Positions 21,303 to 33,871 of a DNA stretch of 64,000 nucleotides are shown here, one piece after another (the first letter of the stretch is position 1; each line of letters opens with the position of its first letter). The notes beneath the pieces are model-generated. The model saw only the letters and a list, made by a program, of their open reading frames with translations. It searched no databases and had not been told where the DNA came from. This DNA is from Cylicocyclus nassatus (Eukaryota > Nematoda > Chromadorea > Rhabditida > Strongylidae), in contig CATQJL010000001.1 of assembly GCA_958299035.1 (NCBI GenBank), forward strand, positions 34,200,780 to 34,264,779. Direction: 5' to 3'. Both the position numbers and the translations under genes were made by a program.

Positions 21303-22706
21303 AAAAGCAGCCTCCATGATTACATTCATTGGAAATAACCCTTATGTTAGCTAAGTTCCGCTTCTTAAAAAAACGGTGTATGCAAGGCTACCGCGTTTAG
21401 ATATAGTACTTGATTCCTCTAAAGTGATAGGTCGTTTTTTACATCAGCATAAAATGAGGTTTTGCGGGCGGGTGATTTGCGTGCTTAAAATGTGAAAATT
21501 TCATGGTAGAAATTGCTGCAAAAAGTGAAAGCGGCTATTTTGCTGGTCTACAAAAATGTCAGCCGAAGTGTTGTGTGCATTTTCTCCAAACTATACGAAA
21601 AAAATAATTTATAAGGGATATCTTTCTAATCGAAATGGCCTTTCCAGTCTGTAGAGCATTGATTCCAGATCTGTCTCTCTTTTGTGCGAAACAACTTTGT
21701 GAAAAAAGTTACGAAAATTATGTTTAAGATTGTCAAGGCTTGTGTGGCATGAAACTAACGAAAAGCACAAAAGAACCTATGCGGAATTCCACAAGAAAAA
21801 CCTTTGTAGTCAGTGTTTTAGATAGTTTGATTTACTAGTTTTCAGCTGTTTATGTGCGTTTTTCGCCGATTTTGTTCTACTTATAACATGACGAATCTGG
21901 ACATCCAAACACTCATAATTGTTCCGCTCAAAATTAAAGCAGATTTGGATTCAGCGTTCAAAGACGCGCCCATTTATGTATTTGCTATGTAAAAAATCCA
22001 GTTCGATTAAAAGAACTTTTATTGCTAGCAAGCTCAATCATACTATTTTTTGTCGAGAATCGGAGCGAAGATCTCGACAAAATGGATACTATCTCACCTT
22101 AAAACGTGCAACACACATAATCATCTAATGTGAAGCAAAAAATGTCTAAGACAGCTATTTAAGTAACAGAAAGGAACTCACTTCTTCTGTACACAAACAA
22201 ATGCAAAGGTGTTTCACATACAAACTCTCCCAAATTTTTCTTTCTTATAACTGATAATCAAAACTCTAATTGGAGTGAGCGACGACCTCTGTGTAGCAAT
22301 TACTTACGAATTAATTAGGACCTCCTCCTGCAGCGGTATTTAACAGTCTCTCAATCGTTGTTAGGACACTGATTCACGGTTATAAACGAGGTTCCGGACA
22401 AGCGAGAGCCCAACCTAGTGACTAATGAAAGTTCGGGTCACATGGCCTGGAAGGGCAGCAGGCCAAGGTTCCCGCATACGTTAATTTCGAGGATTTTAGA
22501 GAACGAAGTCCATTATGACTTCGCAAATTTTGCGAAGTTCCCAACGACGTAATAGTAAGAAAACAACAACAGTTTCAAACGACAGCAACATAAGCAACAA
22601 AACCACTGTTGCCAGTTCAAAGGATGGCTTGGCAGGCTGCGGCGGTTTGTTATGTTTCTTCGCATTTTAGCAATCTAAAACACCCTAACAGAGCTATTTT
22701 GATGAG
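21303..22706. other. No gene recognised
   Basis: AT-rich sequence with short chance frames. A GC-richer patch at 22,360-22,480 has no homology I can name. Confidence 0.4.
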
Positions 22707-22901
22707 ATGGATGCTGTTTATCATATTCTGTGCATCGGACGTGTGTTAGCTTCTTTGCCGAAAATGCTTCAGGTAATGCGTGCACAGGACCTCACCTATA
22801 ACTCACCACTGACTTGTACCGCTTTGCAGGATTGTAGCTCAGCTGCTTCATTTCATGACGCGTATTCGAGCTCATTCGAAAGAACGAGATCTCCCCGATA
22901 G
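22707..22901 (+). CDS. Candidate short two-exon gene (unknown)
   Basis: An ATG frame (22,707-22,772, 22 codons) ends at CAG|GTAATG. A 57-bp possible intron ends CTTTGCAG at 22,829. The second exon continues in phase to a stop at 22,901 (45 aa, ending FERTRSPR). Because the intron is also open, the unspliced frame gives 64 aa. No domain is visible; it could be a fragment of a larger or dead gene. Confidence 0.25.
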   Translation: MDAVYHILCIGRVLASLPKMLQVMRAQDLTYNSPLTCTALQDCSSAASFHDAYSSSFERTRSPR

Positions 22902-23661
22902 GAGATATGTCAAAAAACTGGTTTTAGGAAAATGGAAGTTTTGAGAATGGGTTGATAAGGCGCAGTCTCACTGATCACGGGCACTGATCACCTCAGGTGC
23001 ACAAACTTTAAAAACATTTTTCCATTTTTGCCTATTTTCCTTTCTCGCACAACTATTTTCAGGCCTCCAAAGACGAAGGCATCGAAATGTTGCGTCGTGG
23101 AAATGACATAAAAGCCATTCACCAGACTTATGGCACAAAAGCACATAAAAAACAATAATTGAAGCAGAAACTTGACTAACACTCATCAGATGATATTGCG
23201 TGGAATCTCTGCGATTTACTACAGAGTAATGAAGTTGCATGAGGTTTGCGTAGCAAATGAAATAAGGATGAAAGAGAGCAGGAATATCATTACGATCTTG
23301 TACACCTAAATAAAAATTTATCTGAAGCTTTCGTGAACCTTTGCAAATGAAGTCCTCAGATATTTTTATTCCCTAGAAAATTTCCGATCCTCGAGGAAGT
23401 TTCCCTAAAGCTCTCAAATTCCGTGAATTGTCTGATTGTGAGTAAGATTATAGTCTTCAATAAGCACAAAAATATTAAGAAGGCCTCTATTTCACATAAA
23501 AACACTGAAGTTGTTACAATATCAGAATAGCGTTGACACCCATCTAGTCAAAGAACACATCTATTGCAGTGCAAGTACTTGCTTGTCATCTGTACATTCA
23601 AATGGTACGGTTCTTCGTCCGAGACATGTAGGCAAGGTGTACATCAACAGGAGGGGGGGGG
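22902..23661. other. No gene recognised
   Basis: No domain, repeat pair or RNA gene seen. A G-run at 23,652-23,663 marks the edge of the next MITE. Confidence 0.4.
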
Positions 23662-25171
23662 GGCGGAAGTTTCTCACCCGAGCCATATTCTCGCACCTAA
23701 GTGATGTGCCTGAAAGGCACATTCTAAGTCGCTACAATAATGAGTTCCTCAGAAAACCAAGACATCGCAAGCTCCGCTCCTTGTCCAGTGTCACTCCAGA
23801 CGCTGAAACCAGAATTTCAAAAGAACCTTCAGAATCAAAGTTCAGGAGTGAATTTGCTCCAATCACGACCAAATTTCGGGTTTGGGGTTTTCGAGATTGC
23901 TCTTTTCAGTAGTGAGATTTGTTTGTTGCAAAGTCAACGTTCAGCACCGATAATGCTTAACCAAGATCAAAATTCGGATTAGAGGTTTTCAAAATTTCCT
24001 ATTTCAATCGAGATCGAAGTCCAAGTTTACGGGTTCTCGAAATGGCTTATTCGCTAACAATATATGTTTTGTTCACTTTCAATAACAACCAGTGTGATTT
24101 TTTGAACATTTTTTGAAGGCAGAAATGTTTTTCTCACAAAACCGAATTACTTCCATCAAATTGAAAAGCCAGAAGCAGATATACGTATATGAAAGCGTAG
24201 TGATTTTCCCGCTGGTCTCAAGGATTTGTCAAAGTACAGCGCTGATAATGACCCGCAAGTATTTCTGCAGACTTGTCATATCACTGAGGTCATCGAGACT
24301 CGCTCAATGCCAGAAAGCTTTATAGGTAGACCTAGAAAGCTGGAGTGGTGTCGAACAATATAGAGGAATACTATTTAATATTTTGGAAACAACCAGCTAA
24401 ATCTGCTCCGTTTTTCAGAAAATTTTTAGTATTTGAAGCACTCAATGAATTACATGGAAGGGTCAAAGAAAATGTAACGCTTAACAAGCGGAAGAAGAAA
24501 ACATCTTCAGAAAAAATTATTGTGTGTCACTTTTGAAGTTATAATCAAAATTTATTGACTAAATTGTATTGCTTTCAATCAAAATTACAAAGCAACTATG
24601 AGTGGACCATTGAAAAAATATTCGCATAGATTGGAAATTTTGTTCATAGATAAATTTAACTAATTTCAAATACGTGATAATTTTTACAATATGAACCAGT
24701 TTGAAGATTGCTTTGATCCATTTTAATTTACCCACAAGTATTCAGGACTAAATTATCAAAAACCTATGCTACGGCTATTTCTCATAATTCATTCACATTT
24801 TTTTCGAGAGCTCATAAACCTGAACTTCGTCTTGTTTCAAAATAGGAAATTTCGAAGACTCCTAAATTCGTTTCATTTTGGTTGAACATTATCGGTGCTA
24901 AACTTTGACTTTGCAACAAACAAATCTCATGAAAAGAGCATTTCGAAAACCCCTAAGAAGTTTGGTCTTGATTGGAGCAAATTCACTCTTGAACTTCGAT
25001 TTTGAAAGTTTCTTTGGAGTCCCGAATTCAGCATCTGCAGCGACTCTGGCTAAGGGGTGGGGCTTGCGATGTCTTGGTCTCCTAGGAGCTCTTGATTATA
25101 GCGACTCCGAATGTGCCTGGCAGGCACATCACTTAGGTGCGAGAATATGACTCGGGTGAGAAACTTCCCGC
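23662..25171. mobile_element. Long-TIR nonautonomous element (~1.5 kb)
   Basis: The ends are GCGGAAGTTTCTCACCCGAG and its complement near 25,153-25,171. Complementarity continues irregularly for about 340 bp on each side (CACCTAAGTGATGTGCC; CAGCACCGATAATGC / ATTATCGGTGCT). The centre (24,050-24,830) is unique and AT-rich without a transposase frame. Confidence 0.65.
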
Positions 25172-26009
25172 ACCCCAACAGGAGTGCAACAAAGCGTACA
25201 CAAAGGCGCACAAGAATGTAAACCTGAAGGGACACAAATGCTAATCTGTTCATGCTCTTCTATTTGAAGCATGTATATGTCTAGTTTGGCTTCGACTTTT
25301 CTAATTGCGACCTTGATAAATTTCTTATTGACAACTACCGTTCGTTTGAACAATGTCATCTGTTTTACTACCAGCTGCTGATACAAGTAGAAGCGCGAAG
25401 TATAGTCAGTGCGTCTCCTGCTGATCAGATTTGTGTGTAATGTAAGCTGAGTATTCAAGCTAAAGTTTGGTGAGTCTCATTCGATCAACGCCTTCAGCTC
25501 TCGGATATTTAGGATTGATTTTCCCCATGCATCGATCTTTTGTTTGTATGTCTGCTTCGAAAAAGATTTCTTTACACATGACGGGGCTTTCAACTTAGTT
25601 TTCTGTTGCAATGTCGATTGATAATCTGATCGCAAGATGTTAGAAAGGGAGGGCTGAATACACTCTCGATGTCAATGTATAAGGCGGTACATCCGCGGGA
25701 GCACCTTTTTTGAATTGAGCGACTTTAGAAACAACAAAGTCAATTGAACTAGTTTCCATGTGCTCTCTTTTTTGAGCTGGGCAGTACGTTGACTTTGTAA
25801 ATGATATCGTGCCATACAGTTTTTATGGCAGATGTTCGTTGCTTAAGGTTTAGACAGATATTTATTTAATTATTTGATACGCACAGGCGTGCCCAATACA
25901 CAGAACGAAGCATCACACTAAACAATTAGGGACAAAAAAAGAACAAAAACAGGCAAAACACCCACTGAATCAGCTCAAGTCCAGCAAAATATTTTCTAGG
26001 GATAGAAAG
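25172..26009. other. No gene; contains a dispersed A/T-rich repeat tail
   Basis: 25,858-25,950 (ATTTATTTAATTATTTGATA, then cacaggcgtgcccaatacac) resembles 900-990. Nothing else is recognised. Confidence 0.4.
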
Positions 26010-27573
26010 CATACCCTCGATACATAGAGCCACGTACTCTGGTAACCTTCACTTTGAGGGCTATGAGGGGACACAACCTTCACCTGGAAAAAAACAGAAG
26101 TCATCCGGGGCTTCGCTCCGGATTTATTATCCTGATTATATCGGAACGAATGCTAATGAAGCAAATATAAGGAATAATATCTCTAGCTTATCTCAGCGAA
26201 ACCGAAAAATTTGCGTTTTCATAGCCTTTTTTACTTCAAAAGAAGGTTCTGTTCGATTTTCGCCAAAATTCAGAACAAAATTTTTAGTTAATCTCTCATT
26301 TGAACAAAATCGAGTTCTAGAAGTTTAGGAAAGCTATTGGAGTTGAATACGAACGAGAAACTGCGCTTAAATCTTGCGCAGAGAGTCGCGCACGAAAACG
26401 CTGGTCTATCTCGTTAACGAGTGATTTTCAAAGCTTGGGACGTTGTCAGTTCACCTCGTCGAGTCATGGCGATCAGAATGATATATGATGTTGTGGGGTT
26501 TCGTTGAGACCCCGCGGAGATCTACGACCAGAGCCAAATGCCCGTCGGCTCTGGTCCGTGTCGTCTGCGTCTCGCGCGCTGCGCCGTACCCCAAACGCGG
26601 AGCGCGGGGCATTTGGCTCTGGTACCCTTTTCTTCGCTGTTTCAAACCCAGTTTTAGCAAGCTATATATCATTTTGAAGCTCTTGATCTCTATTTACACG
26701 CTGACAAAGTCAAGAACCACATTTTTTGATTTCATTGAGAAATCCGGCAAAAACCTTGTTTTCGAAAATCTCTTGTTCTTCTCCTAGTTTAACTATTTTC
26801 ACCGCGGTTTATTCGTGCATTCTATAGATCTTGCTTCTGTTCATAATGCAGACAACACACCAGCCTTATCTCTTCGATTATAGTGGAATTTTTGCGAAAA
26901 ATCGTAAAAAGCGCGTTTTTCTTTACCTTGTTTTGTTTTTTGATGCGTCCTTTAAATTTTTACCCCCGCTTGACGTTCTTGTTTTCTGGGACGTTGTCTA
27001 GGTTGTTGCGCTTATTGTTCTGAGCCACACTCGCCAAGCTGGAAAAAAATCGATGCGAAGCATTGAAACAGAACAAGGTAAAGAAAAACGCGCTTTTTAC
27101 GATTTTTCGCAAAAAATTCCACAATAATCGAAGAGATAAGGCTGGGTGGTGTCTGCATTATGAACAGAAGCAAGATCTATAGAATGCACGAAAAAACGCG
27201 TGAAAATAGTTAAACTAGGAGAAGAACAAGAGATTTTCGAAAACAAGGTTTTAGCGGATTTCTCCAATGAAATCAAAAAAAGTTGTTCTTGGACGTTGTC
27301 AGGTGCTAAATAGAGATCAAGAGCTTCAAAATGATATATAGCTTGTAAAACTGGGTTTGAAACAGCGAAGAAAAGGGTACCAGAGCAAATGCCCGCGCTC
27401 GCGTTTGGGGTAGCGAGGTAGCGCGCGGCGGAGACGCAGACGAGCAGCGGACCAGAGCCGACGGGGCATTTGGCTCTGGTCGTAGATCTCCGCGGGGTCT
27501 CAACGAAACCCCACAACATCTATATATCATTCTGATCGCATGACTCGACGAGGTGAACTGACAACGTCCCAAG
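26010..27573. mobile_element. Large hairpin element, copy B (runs into gap)
   Basis: It starts TACCCTCGATACATAGAG like copy A. Arms at about 26,400-26,935 and 27,070-27,573 are inverted copies (gaccagagccaaatgcccgt / acggggcatttggctctggt). The central loop is unique and shared with copy A. The outer part of the right arm falls in the N gap. Confidence 0.75.
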
Positions 27574-28073
27574 NNNNNNNNNNNNNNNNNNNNNNNNNNN
27601 NNNNNNNNNNNNNNNNNNNNNNNNNNNNNNNNNNNNNNNNNNNNNNNNNNNNNNNNNNNNNNNNNNNNNNNNNNNNNNNNNNNNNNNNNNNNNNNNNNNN
27701 NNNNNNNNNNNNNNNNNNNNNNNNNNNNNNNNNNNNNNNNNNNNNNNNNNNNNNNNNNNNNNNNNNNNNNNNNNNNNNNNNNNNNNNNNNNNNNNNNNNN
27801 NNNNNNNNNNNNNNNNNNNNNNNNNNNNNNNNNNNNNNNNNNNNNNNNNNNNNNNNNNNNNNNNNNNNNNNNNNNNNNNNNNNNNNNNNNNNNNNNNNNN
27901 NNNNNNNNNNNNNNNNNNNNNNNNNNNNNNNNNNNNNNNNNNNNNNNNNNNNNNNNNNNNNNNNNNNNNNNNNNNNNNNNNNNNNNNNNNNNNNNNNNNN
28001 NNNNNNNNNNNNNNNNNNNNNNNNNNNNNNNNNNNNNNNNNNNNNNNNNNNNNNNNNNNNNNNNNNNNNNNNN
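27574..28073. other. Assembly gap (500 N)
   Basis: Exactly 500 Ns, probably a placeholder length. It begins within the second arm of hairpin element B, so the assembly probably broke on the inverted repeat. Frames spanning it are meaningless. Confidence 0.99.
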
Positions 28074-29370
28074 ACCATGTTCCAGGGTAGTTCTCCAAGA
28101 AATTGATACAATATTCTTCTACGTCCCTTCATGTTTATGTTTTCACAATGCTTGCAAGGAGGGAAAATCACACTTAGCCCAAGATGAACTAAAGTTGACA
28201 GTGTCTAAAATACCTGGAGGAGTTTATTTAGGAATGACAAATGGATGACTTACAGCGACAATTCCGCACCAGTACAACATGCTTTTCGACCTACTTTTTG
28301 ATCTCACCTACGTGTACTTTATATGCCAGTGGAATACGTAAACAGAGACCCAAAACTGTTCCTAACAAAAAGGCGGTGAATGGCTGTTGTGACTATACCG
28401 GAGTTCAACAAGAGGTTAACTCAATGCGTTTCCGATTATTTTCCGCTAGCCAGCCAAAATACCCCTTTGTTTCTCGCAGTTTGGGTCAGTCGGGTATTGT
28501 TGTTCTTTCTTTTTTTCGCAGTTTTTGTTGTCTGTCTGTGTTGGGTTTCTCTTCTAACATGACGAATACTAAAAAATCACTTTGCGATTAGTGCCAAGTT
28601 GGAGAACATTTGCTCAGAACATGGGATCGTACCGTGCTTTGGCAAACTTCTGCTAAAGGGTCTCTCCGAAAATGTAAATTTGTTTCCAAACTTGCATCTG
28701 GAGATTAGATTTATTTTCCATAACGCATGTATGACATTGGTGCGAAGGAAAAGCATATGTATTATGTCGACGGAACAATTAATAATTTTTATGCCTTTTG
28801 ACAAGTTTTAGCAGGCAATTAAGAAGGTGTTTTCCTGCTCTAATATAGCTGAAGTTGGTTCTAGGCTTACCTGTAATAGAGCTCTGAATAACCGCATTCA
28901 AAGTAGAATTGCATTGAATTAACATTTTTCGTCAGATTTCAAGCGCAAATGATGGCGCTCTTTGAAGAATTAGCTACTGTACGTGATAGAAAGTATCTAC
29001 ATTACAAACATAATGCTATGTTTTAAAATCTTTTATAATGAGATAAAGCCATCGCAATATGAATAGATATTGCGGTCATTTTACGGTCCATTTAATTCTT
29101 TGAAGAAAACAGTCGCCAAACCTTTGCTCAAATTTTTAGGGCGTAAGGCACCTTGTTCATATTTTTCAGTACGCAATCCATAATTCGACATTTCGAGACC
29201 CTTAAAAGTCACAAAAGAGAATTATATATTTATTTTCTTGTGCGGCTTTTTTGTCCAAGTCCTCTTCATCTTTGTTGGTACCATAGTTCCGCGGCTACAA
29301 AACAGGCTACTTATCAGTTATACTAACAAACTTTGGGTGAAGTTATAATTTATCAGAAACGAGGTTCTTT
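28074..29370. other. No firm gene; hydrophobic frame fragments
   Basis: Frames near 28,180-28,330 (KLTVSKIPGGVYLGM) and 28,380-28,562 (strongly hydrophobic, FLAVWVSRVLLFFLFFAVF) lie in different phases with stops between them. They may be remnants of a membrane-protein gene but cannot be assigned. Confidence 0.3.
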
Positions 29371-29377
29371 CAGATAG

Positions 29378-29497
29378 ATTCTTCTTTTAATATATATTTT
29401 CTTGTCCGTTTGTGGTATGGGTATGGATGAATGTGCGCAGTATTGTGAAAAATTTGGTGTCTCTGATGGCCTTTTTGACATTCAAACATGTAAATAA
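29378..29497 (+). pseudogene. Degenerate secreted Cys-rich peptide, start replaced by TAG
   Basis: The frame ILLLIYIFLSVCG (signal-like) continues to DECAQYCEKFG and ends QTCK, stop at 29,495-29,497. The C-x3-C followed 14 residues later by another Cys recalls the peptide at 101. A CTTTCAG acceptor ends at 29,373, but the codon before the hydrophobic core is TAG where an ATG would be expected. Membership in the same family is tentative. Confidence 0.3.
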
Positions 29498-29870
29498 CAA
29501 GATGCGCATTATTTTTGAAGCAGTCTAACAGTGTAATGTGCCTACATCATAGAGGGGCAACAATTGATTCTTTCAAGTTCAAAATTGAGCAAGACATGTT
29601 TTCTTGTTAAGTGCATGAATAATACAATGTGAGGCAAGGTGTACGCAGCATAAGCAGATGGCCCAAGATGATAATAGGTCCTGCTGAAATGTGTACGTAT
29701 AAAAGTGATCGTTTGCAGACAAAGAGAGTAATCTTTGCGAAAAGAACTTTCATCATACAAAACAAGACTCCCTGGGGGTGAGTGTGCATTGAACTTTGAA
29801 TCTGCACTTTTCTATACTTTGCAATCAAAGTATGTAAGAATTATTGTATAGAGTGCTGCTTTTTGTGATG

Positions 29871-30499
29871 TTAGGTTGATGCAGAAGTTTTGTCGCATCA
29901 TTTTCAAAGAATCATAACTTTTTGCTCTCTCAATGGATTTGCACAATTTTATTCTTGCTAGATAGATGCAACCCTTCTCTTTGTGACTTTGCTGATTCTT
30001 AATAAAGGGGGGGGGGGGAGAGAGAGATGGATGGAAGCAAGAATTTTCATATTCAAGCATTTTGAGTTAGGCTGCTCAAAATCTGGAACTTGCGGCAAAG
30101 TTCCGAGCAATCAGGTACAGTAAGTCTTTTGATTCCAACAATGCAAACTTTGTGTCAAATGAGCATCTCCGTGGAGAGTTATGATTTTTGAACAGGCAAA
30201 ATAAAACAGCAAATTTGTTTTCTGGGTTTTTTTCGAAACTCATAACTCTTCGCGGGCTCTTTTAACATAAACTCTGCACAGATGCAAAGGGACAACAAAG
30301 AGACAACTTGAAATGACAGAAGTCAAAGTGGTTTCCTGCTTCCGTCCCAAAAACTCTTCTAAATAGAGAGCAGCAAAAGCACTACCACAAAGAGAAGGGC
30401 CTCCTCTACCCGCAAAATTAAGCTTGTGCAAACCCGTTGAGAGAGCAAGAAGTTATGATTTATCAAAAATGATGCGACAGAACTTTTGCATCAACCTAA
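29871..30499. mobile_element. Mariner-type MITE
   Basis: Ends TTAGGTTGATGCAGAAGTTT and AACTTTTGCATCAACCTAA. Complementarity extends about 65 bp (TTTTGCTCTCTCAA / TTGAGAGAGCAAGAA). The right flank is TA; the left flank has decayed. It contains a run of 12 G at 30,007-30,018. Confidence 0.8.
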
Positions 30500-31521
30500 T
30501 ATAATGAGAGGGTGTAACATGGTCACTGTAATGTCCGAAAAAAGGAAAAATCAGTGGGATTAAAAATGACGTAGGACACGCTGCTCATTGTTACGTAATG
30601 TTTTGTCAGTCACTGACGATACCACTTGCCAATAACATGCGTGCTCTCAGACACCACATTATAATCACCTCTACCAAATATCACATTATAAGTGCACGTT
30701 CTGTGAATTCCGCGATTTCGCGCTTGAATCAAACTTTAGTGTTTGTTTTCCGAAAACGATATTATTGTTGCTGCTATTATTGAGCACTCGCGAAAGGAAG
30801 GATAATTTACAATGCAGTGTCATAGTGCAACGATCAAAATAATGAGTCCCAACAAAAAAGTACGGGTATATAGCAATAATATCTCAGTGCGTGACCGGAT
30901 CTCATGATAGTTGCGTTGTATTGGCAAGAATAACAACGACAAGGAGGCCAAACGGCTAATGGAAAACTGAAACAGCGTTGTCCATAATGGTCGCAGAGTC
31001 AATTCAAATCCCTTAGAGCTCGATAATTTTAGTTGTCTTGGCATAAATTCGTCTACTCCATGCTTACTATACGGCTCACTCTCTCCTCTCTCCCATCTGC
31101 TCTGACTTCCTCTTCAGATTATACTCTCCCGGAGAAGAACGGGACACGAGAGGGTTAAATCGGCATCATGACCTGTGGCTCTTGCGAGAGGGTTAAATCG
31201 GCATCATGACCTGTGGCTCTTGCCTTTTTCGTCCAACACATTTCACCGAAAGCCAGTATCAGAAAACACTTCTCTCAAAATTAGCATCATTTGAACGCAT
31301 GAGTGGACATAAAGACTCTGTAATTCCAAACACAATAAACTGAAATTCTCAATTTCTTTGTTGGATTAGGGAAAAGATTGCGAGAAAATTCACCACAAGG
31401 TACGGATCCAAAAGTTGCCTCGTATCGGCATCGCTAGTTGAGCCGAACCAACAATGTTTGCCTTTCGGAAATTCTAGAGGTTAGCAGAATTGCATAACAT
31501 TTGGTGTATTCTATTTATTGT
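30500..31521. other. No gene recognised; one tandem duplication
   Basis: A 38-bp unit (CGAGAGGGTTAAATCGGCAT...) is repeated twice head to tail at 31,147-31,222. Otherwise nothing is identifiable. Confidence 0.5.
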
Positions 31522-31889
31522 TTAAGGCAGCGTCCAGGCAAGTCTGGACACATGGGGATCTCACGTGCATAGTAATTTTGGAACCCTAACTAAGCCACTG
31601 CCCAACCGGCAGCTTAGGTAGTGCTCTAACGGCTGAGATATTCCCCTCGAAACTGGACCCCGCGATCGTATTTCGCATGGATTCATGGCGCAAAGCGTGT
31701 GTCCTGGCGCTAAAATGCCATGAATCCATGCGAATACGATCGCGGGTCCAGTTTCGAGGGGAACATCTCAGCCATCTCAGCCACTACCTGCACTGCGCCG
31801 CCGCTTGAGCAGTGCCTTAGTTAGGGCCCCAAAAGTGCTTTCCACGTAAAATCCCCATAGATCCAGATCTGCCTGGACGCTGCCTTTAA
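31522..31889. mobile_element. MITE with GGCAGCGTCC termini
   Basis: Ends TTTAAGGCAGCGTCCAGGCA and TGCCTGGACGCTGCCTTTAA. The inner half is a near-perfect hairpin around 31,690 (CGCGATCGTATTTCGCATGG / CATGCGAATACGATCGCGGG). It shares its end type with 5,328 and about 60,050. A G18-20 run follows at 31,902-31,920. Confidence 0.75.
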
Positions 31890-31922
31890 CATTCAAAAAA
31901 CTGGGGGGGGGGGGGGGGGGAA

Positions 31923-33305
31923 TCGAACGCCCATCGAATGCTCGGAATGCGTCCACGCTGACCATTGCACCACAAACAGTGCTAGATTTTTCCAAAATCG
32001 TGTAGGCGATCACGCGGGCAGCTATCTGTCATGCGCTCGTACCTGGCTAGCGACTTTATGGGTCATTAGCAAATGGATAAGGAAGACGCATTTGCAATGC
32101 TTAAGTCATACAAATTGGCGCCAAAATTTTGTTTGTTTACTTAGTCTCTCGTCTCATCTTATCATAAATTACAAGGCAACAATCATCAATGGTCAAACCA
32201 CTGAACCATTCAATGACAAGTATGCATCGATGATTTGCAATTCAAGAGAGTTCCTAACTCGTTTTTGTCGCAAAATTTCTTGCAACTTTTGGCCGTTATT
32301 TCAGCCAAGCTTCACTGAATAAAATGAGAATTGCGCTATTTGACTTTCTGAACGTGATTGACATATCAAAGCTCTTTGAAGTATTTCACTTGGGAATATA
32401 TCCTTTAGAGCATCCAGTGACCGATAGAGTGTTAGCACTGCGTTAAAAATCAAGCAAACAATAACAACAATCTAGGTATATGCCATGACTGAGAAATCTC
32501 CAAGCGAATTAAACAAATATAAACAAAGACAAAGGAGAGATTTGGGCCTGGGATAATTGAAGTTTTTGTAACCGACTGCTTCATTTGCGCACAAATATGA
32601 ATAACAGTATGCGGCTAATGGAGAAGAATACATTATTCTTCACTGAACTTTCCGTAAAACACACATCATATGCCTGCCAGTTCATTTACTTTTCGCCAGT
32701 GTTACCGTCGAAAGGGCCTCTAGCAGCATCACAAGCTATCGTCAAAACTCTTTTCCTTACCTTTGCCAGTTTAGGGAAAGGGCCTTAAAAGTAAAAGTTG
32801 TTGGACTTTTCCCCTCATGTAAAATGAAGGTTGCTTGTAGAAAATCAGGGAAGAAAAAAAGATGCGAAACAGATAGCAAAAGCAGAAGAAACCTCAAAGT
32901 TTAGATAAGGACGCTGAAGGTTGGAATTTTTCGATAGGCGGAGTCGATTAGTTTCTAGAACCAGGTAGCTCACAACATGGCGAGAACGAGGAAAATCTGG
33001 TTTCTTCTGTGCAATTTTAGCAAAGAAACCATATTTTAAAGGTGGTGATTTCAAGAAGAAGAGAAACAGGAAAAGAATTAATTTCGAAAAGGCACAGTTT
33101 TGTTTTTACTTAGTCGAAAAGCATGTCAAAGCCAATCGTACGTGAACCAAATAAAAAGGCAGTGGTTCACATGGAAGAAAACGTATAAGGAAAAATTTTG
33201 AACGACCCTTCTACCCTTCACGATTGACTGACAAAAGGGCAGCATCCAGAGTTGCTGTTTCACTGCATTTGCGCACTTGCCTTTTTACAAGAGAACGATC
33301 CCAAC
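31923..33305. other. No gene recognised
   Basis: AT-rich sequence with several short frames but no domain, splice-supported exon or paired repeat that I could confirm. Confidence 0.4.
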
Positions 33306-33871
33306 TTAAGGTTGCGAATTGAAATAAACGCAAATCATTAGATGCGTCTTGATGAGCTGATTCCTCTATCTTCTATATCTGCGATCCCGTTTTCTGCAAA
33401 AAGTTATGAGCGAGTGAAAATATAAAGTCAATGGGGTTTTAGTGCATGATGTGCTTCAAAACACTTGGGAGTGTATAACTAGCATGACATTGAGTGTACT
33501 GATTTTAAGGAATGCTCACATTCAAAATTTTGAACAACTGAAAAGCAACTAAACTTTATTAGTAAAAGCTATGAGCAATGAAAAGTCCGAATTTGGCGCC
33601 TAGACCGTCATACCTCGAGAATTAGTTGCTCATAAACACTTATTTGTGTTTCTTTTGAATGCGAGCATTCCTTAATACCAGCACACTCAATATCATGCTA
33701 GTCATACACTCTCAAGTTGATTTTGAAGCAGATTATGCATTGCACCTCAATGACTTCACTTTTTCAACCGCTCATGACTTGCAGAGAACGGCATCGCAGA
33801 TATGAAAGGTAGATTCGGAATCATTTATCAAGATGCATCTAATGATGTGTGGTTCCCAATTCGCCGCCTTA
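33306..33871. mobile_element. Nonautonomous inverted-repeat element (~565 bp)
   Basis: Outer blocks AAGGTTGCGAATTG and CAATTCGCCGCCTT pair. Further inward, TAGATGCGTCTTGATGAG / TTATCAAGATGCATCTAAT and GAGTGTATAACTAGCATGAC / GTCATACACTC also pair. Centre near 33,590. No coding frame. Confidence 0.6.

Noticed and set aside
27520..28171. Long frames across 27.5-28.2 kb
   Set aside because: They consist of the 500-N gap.
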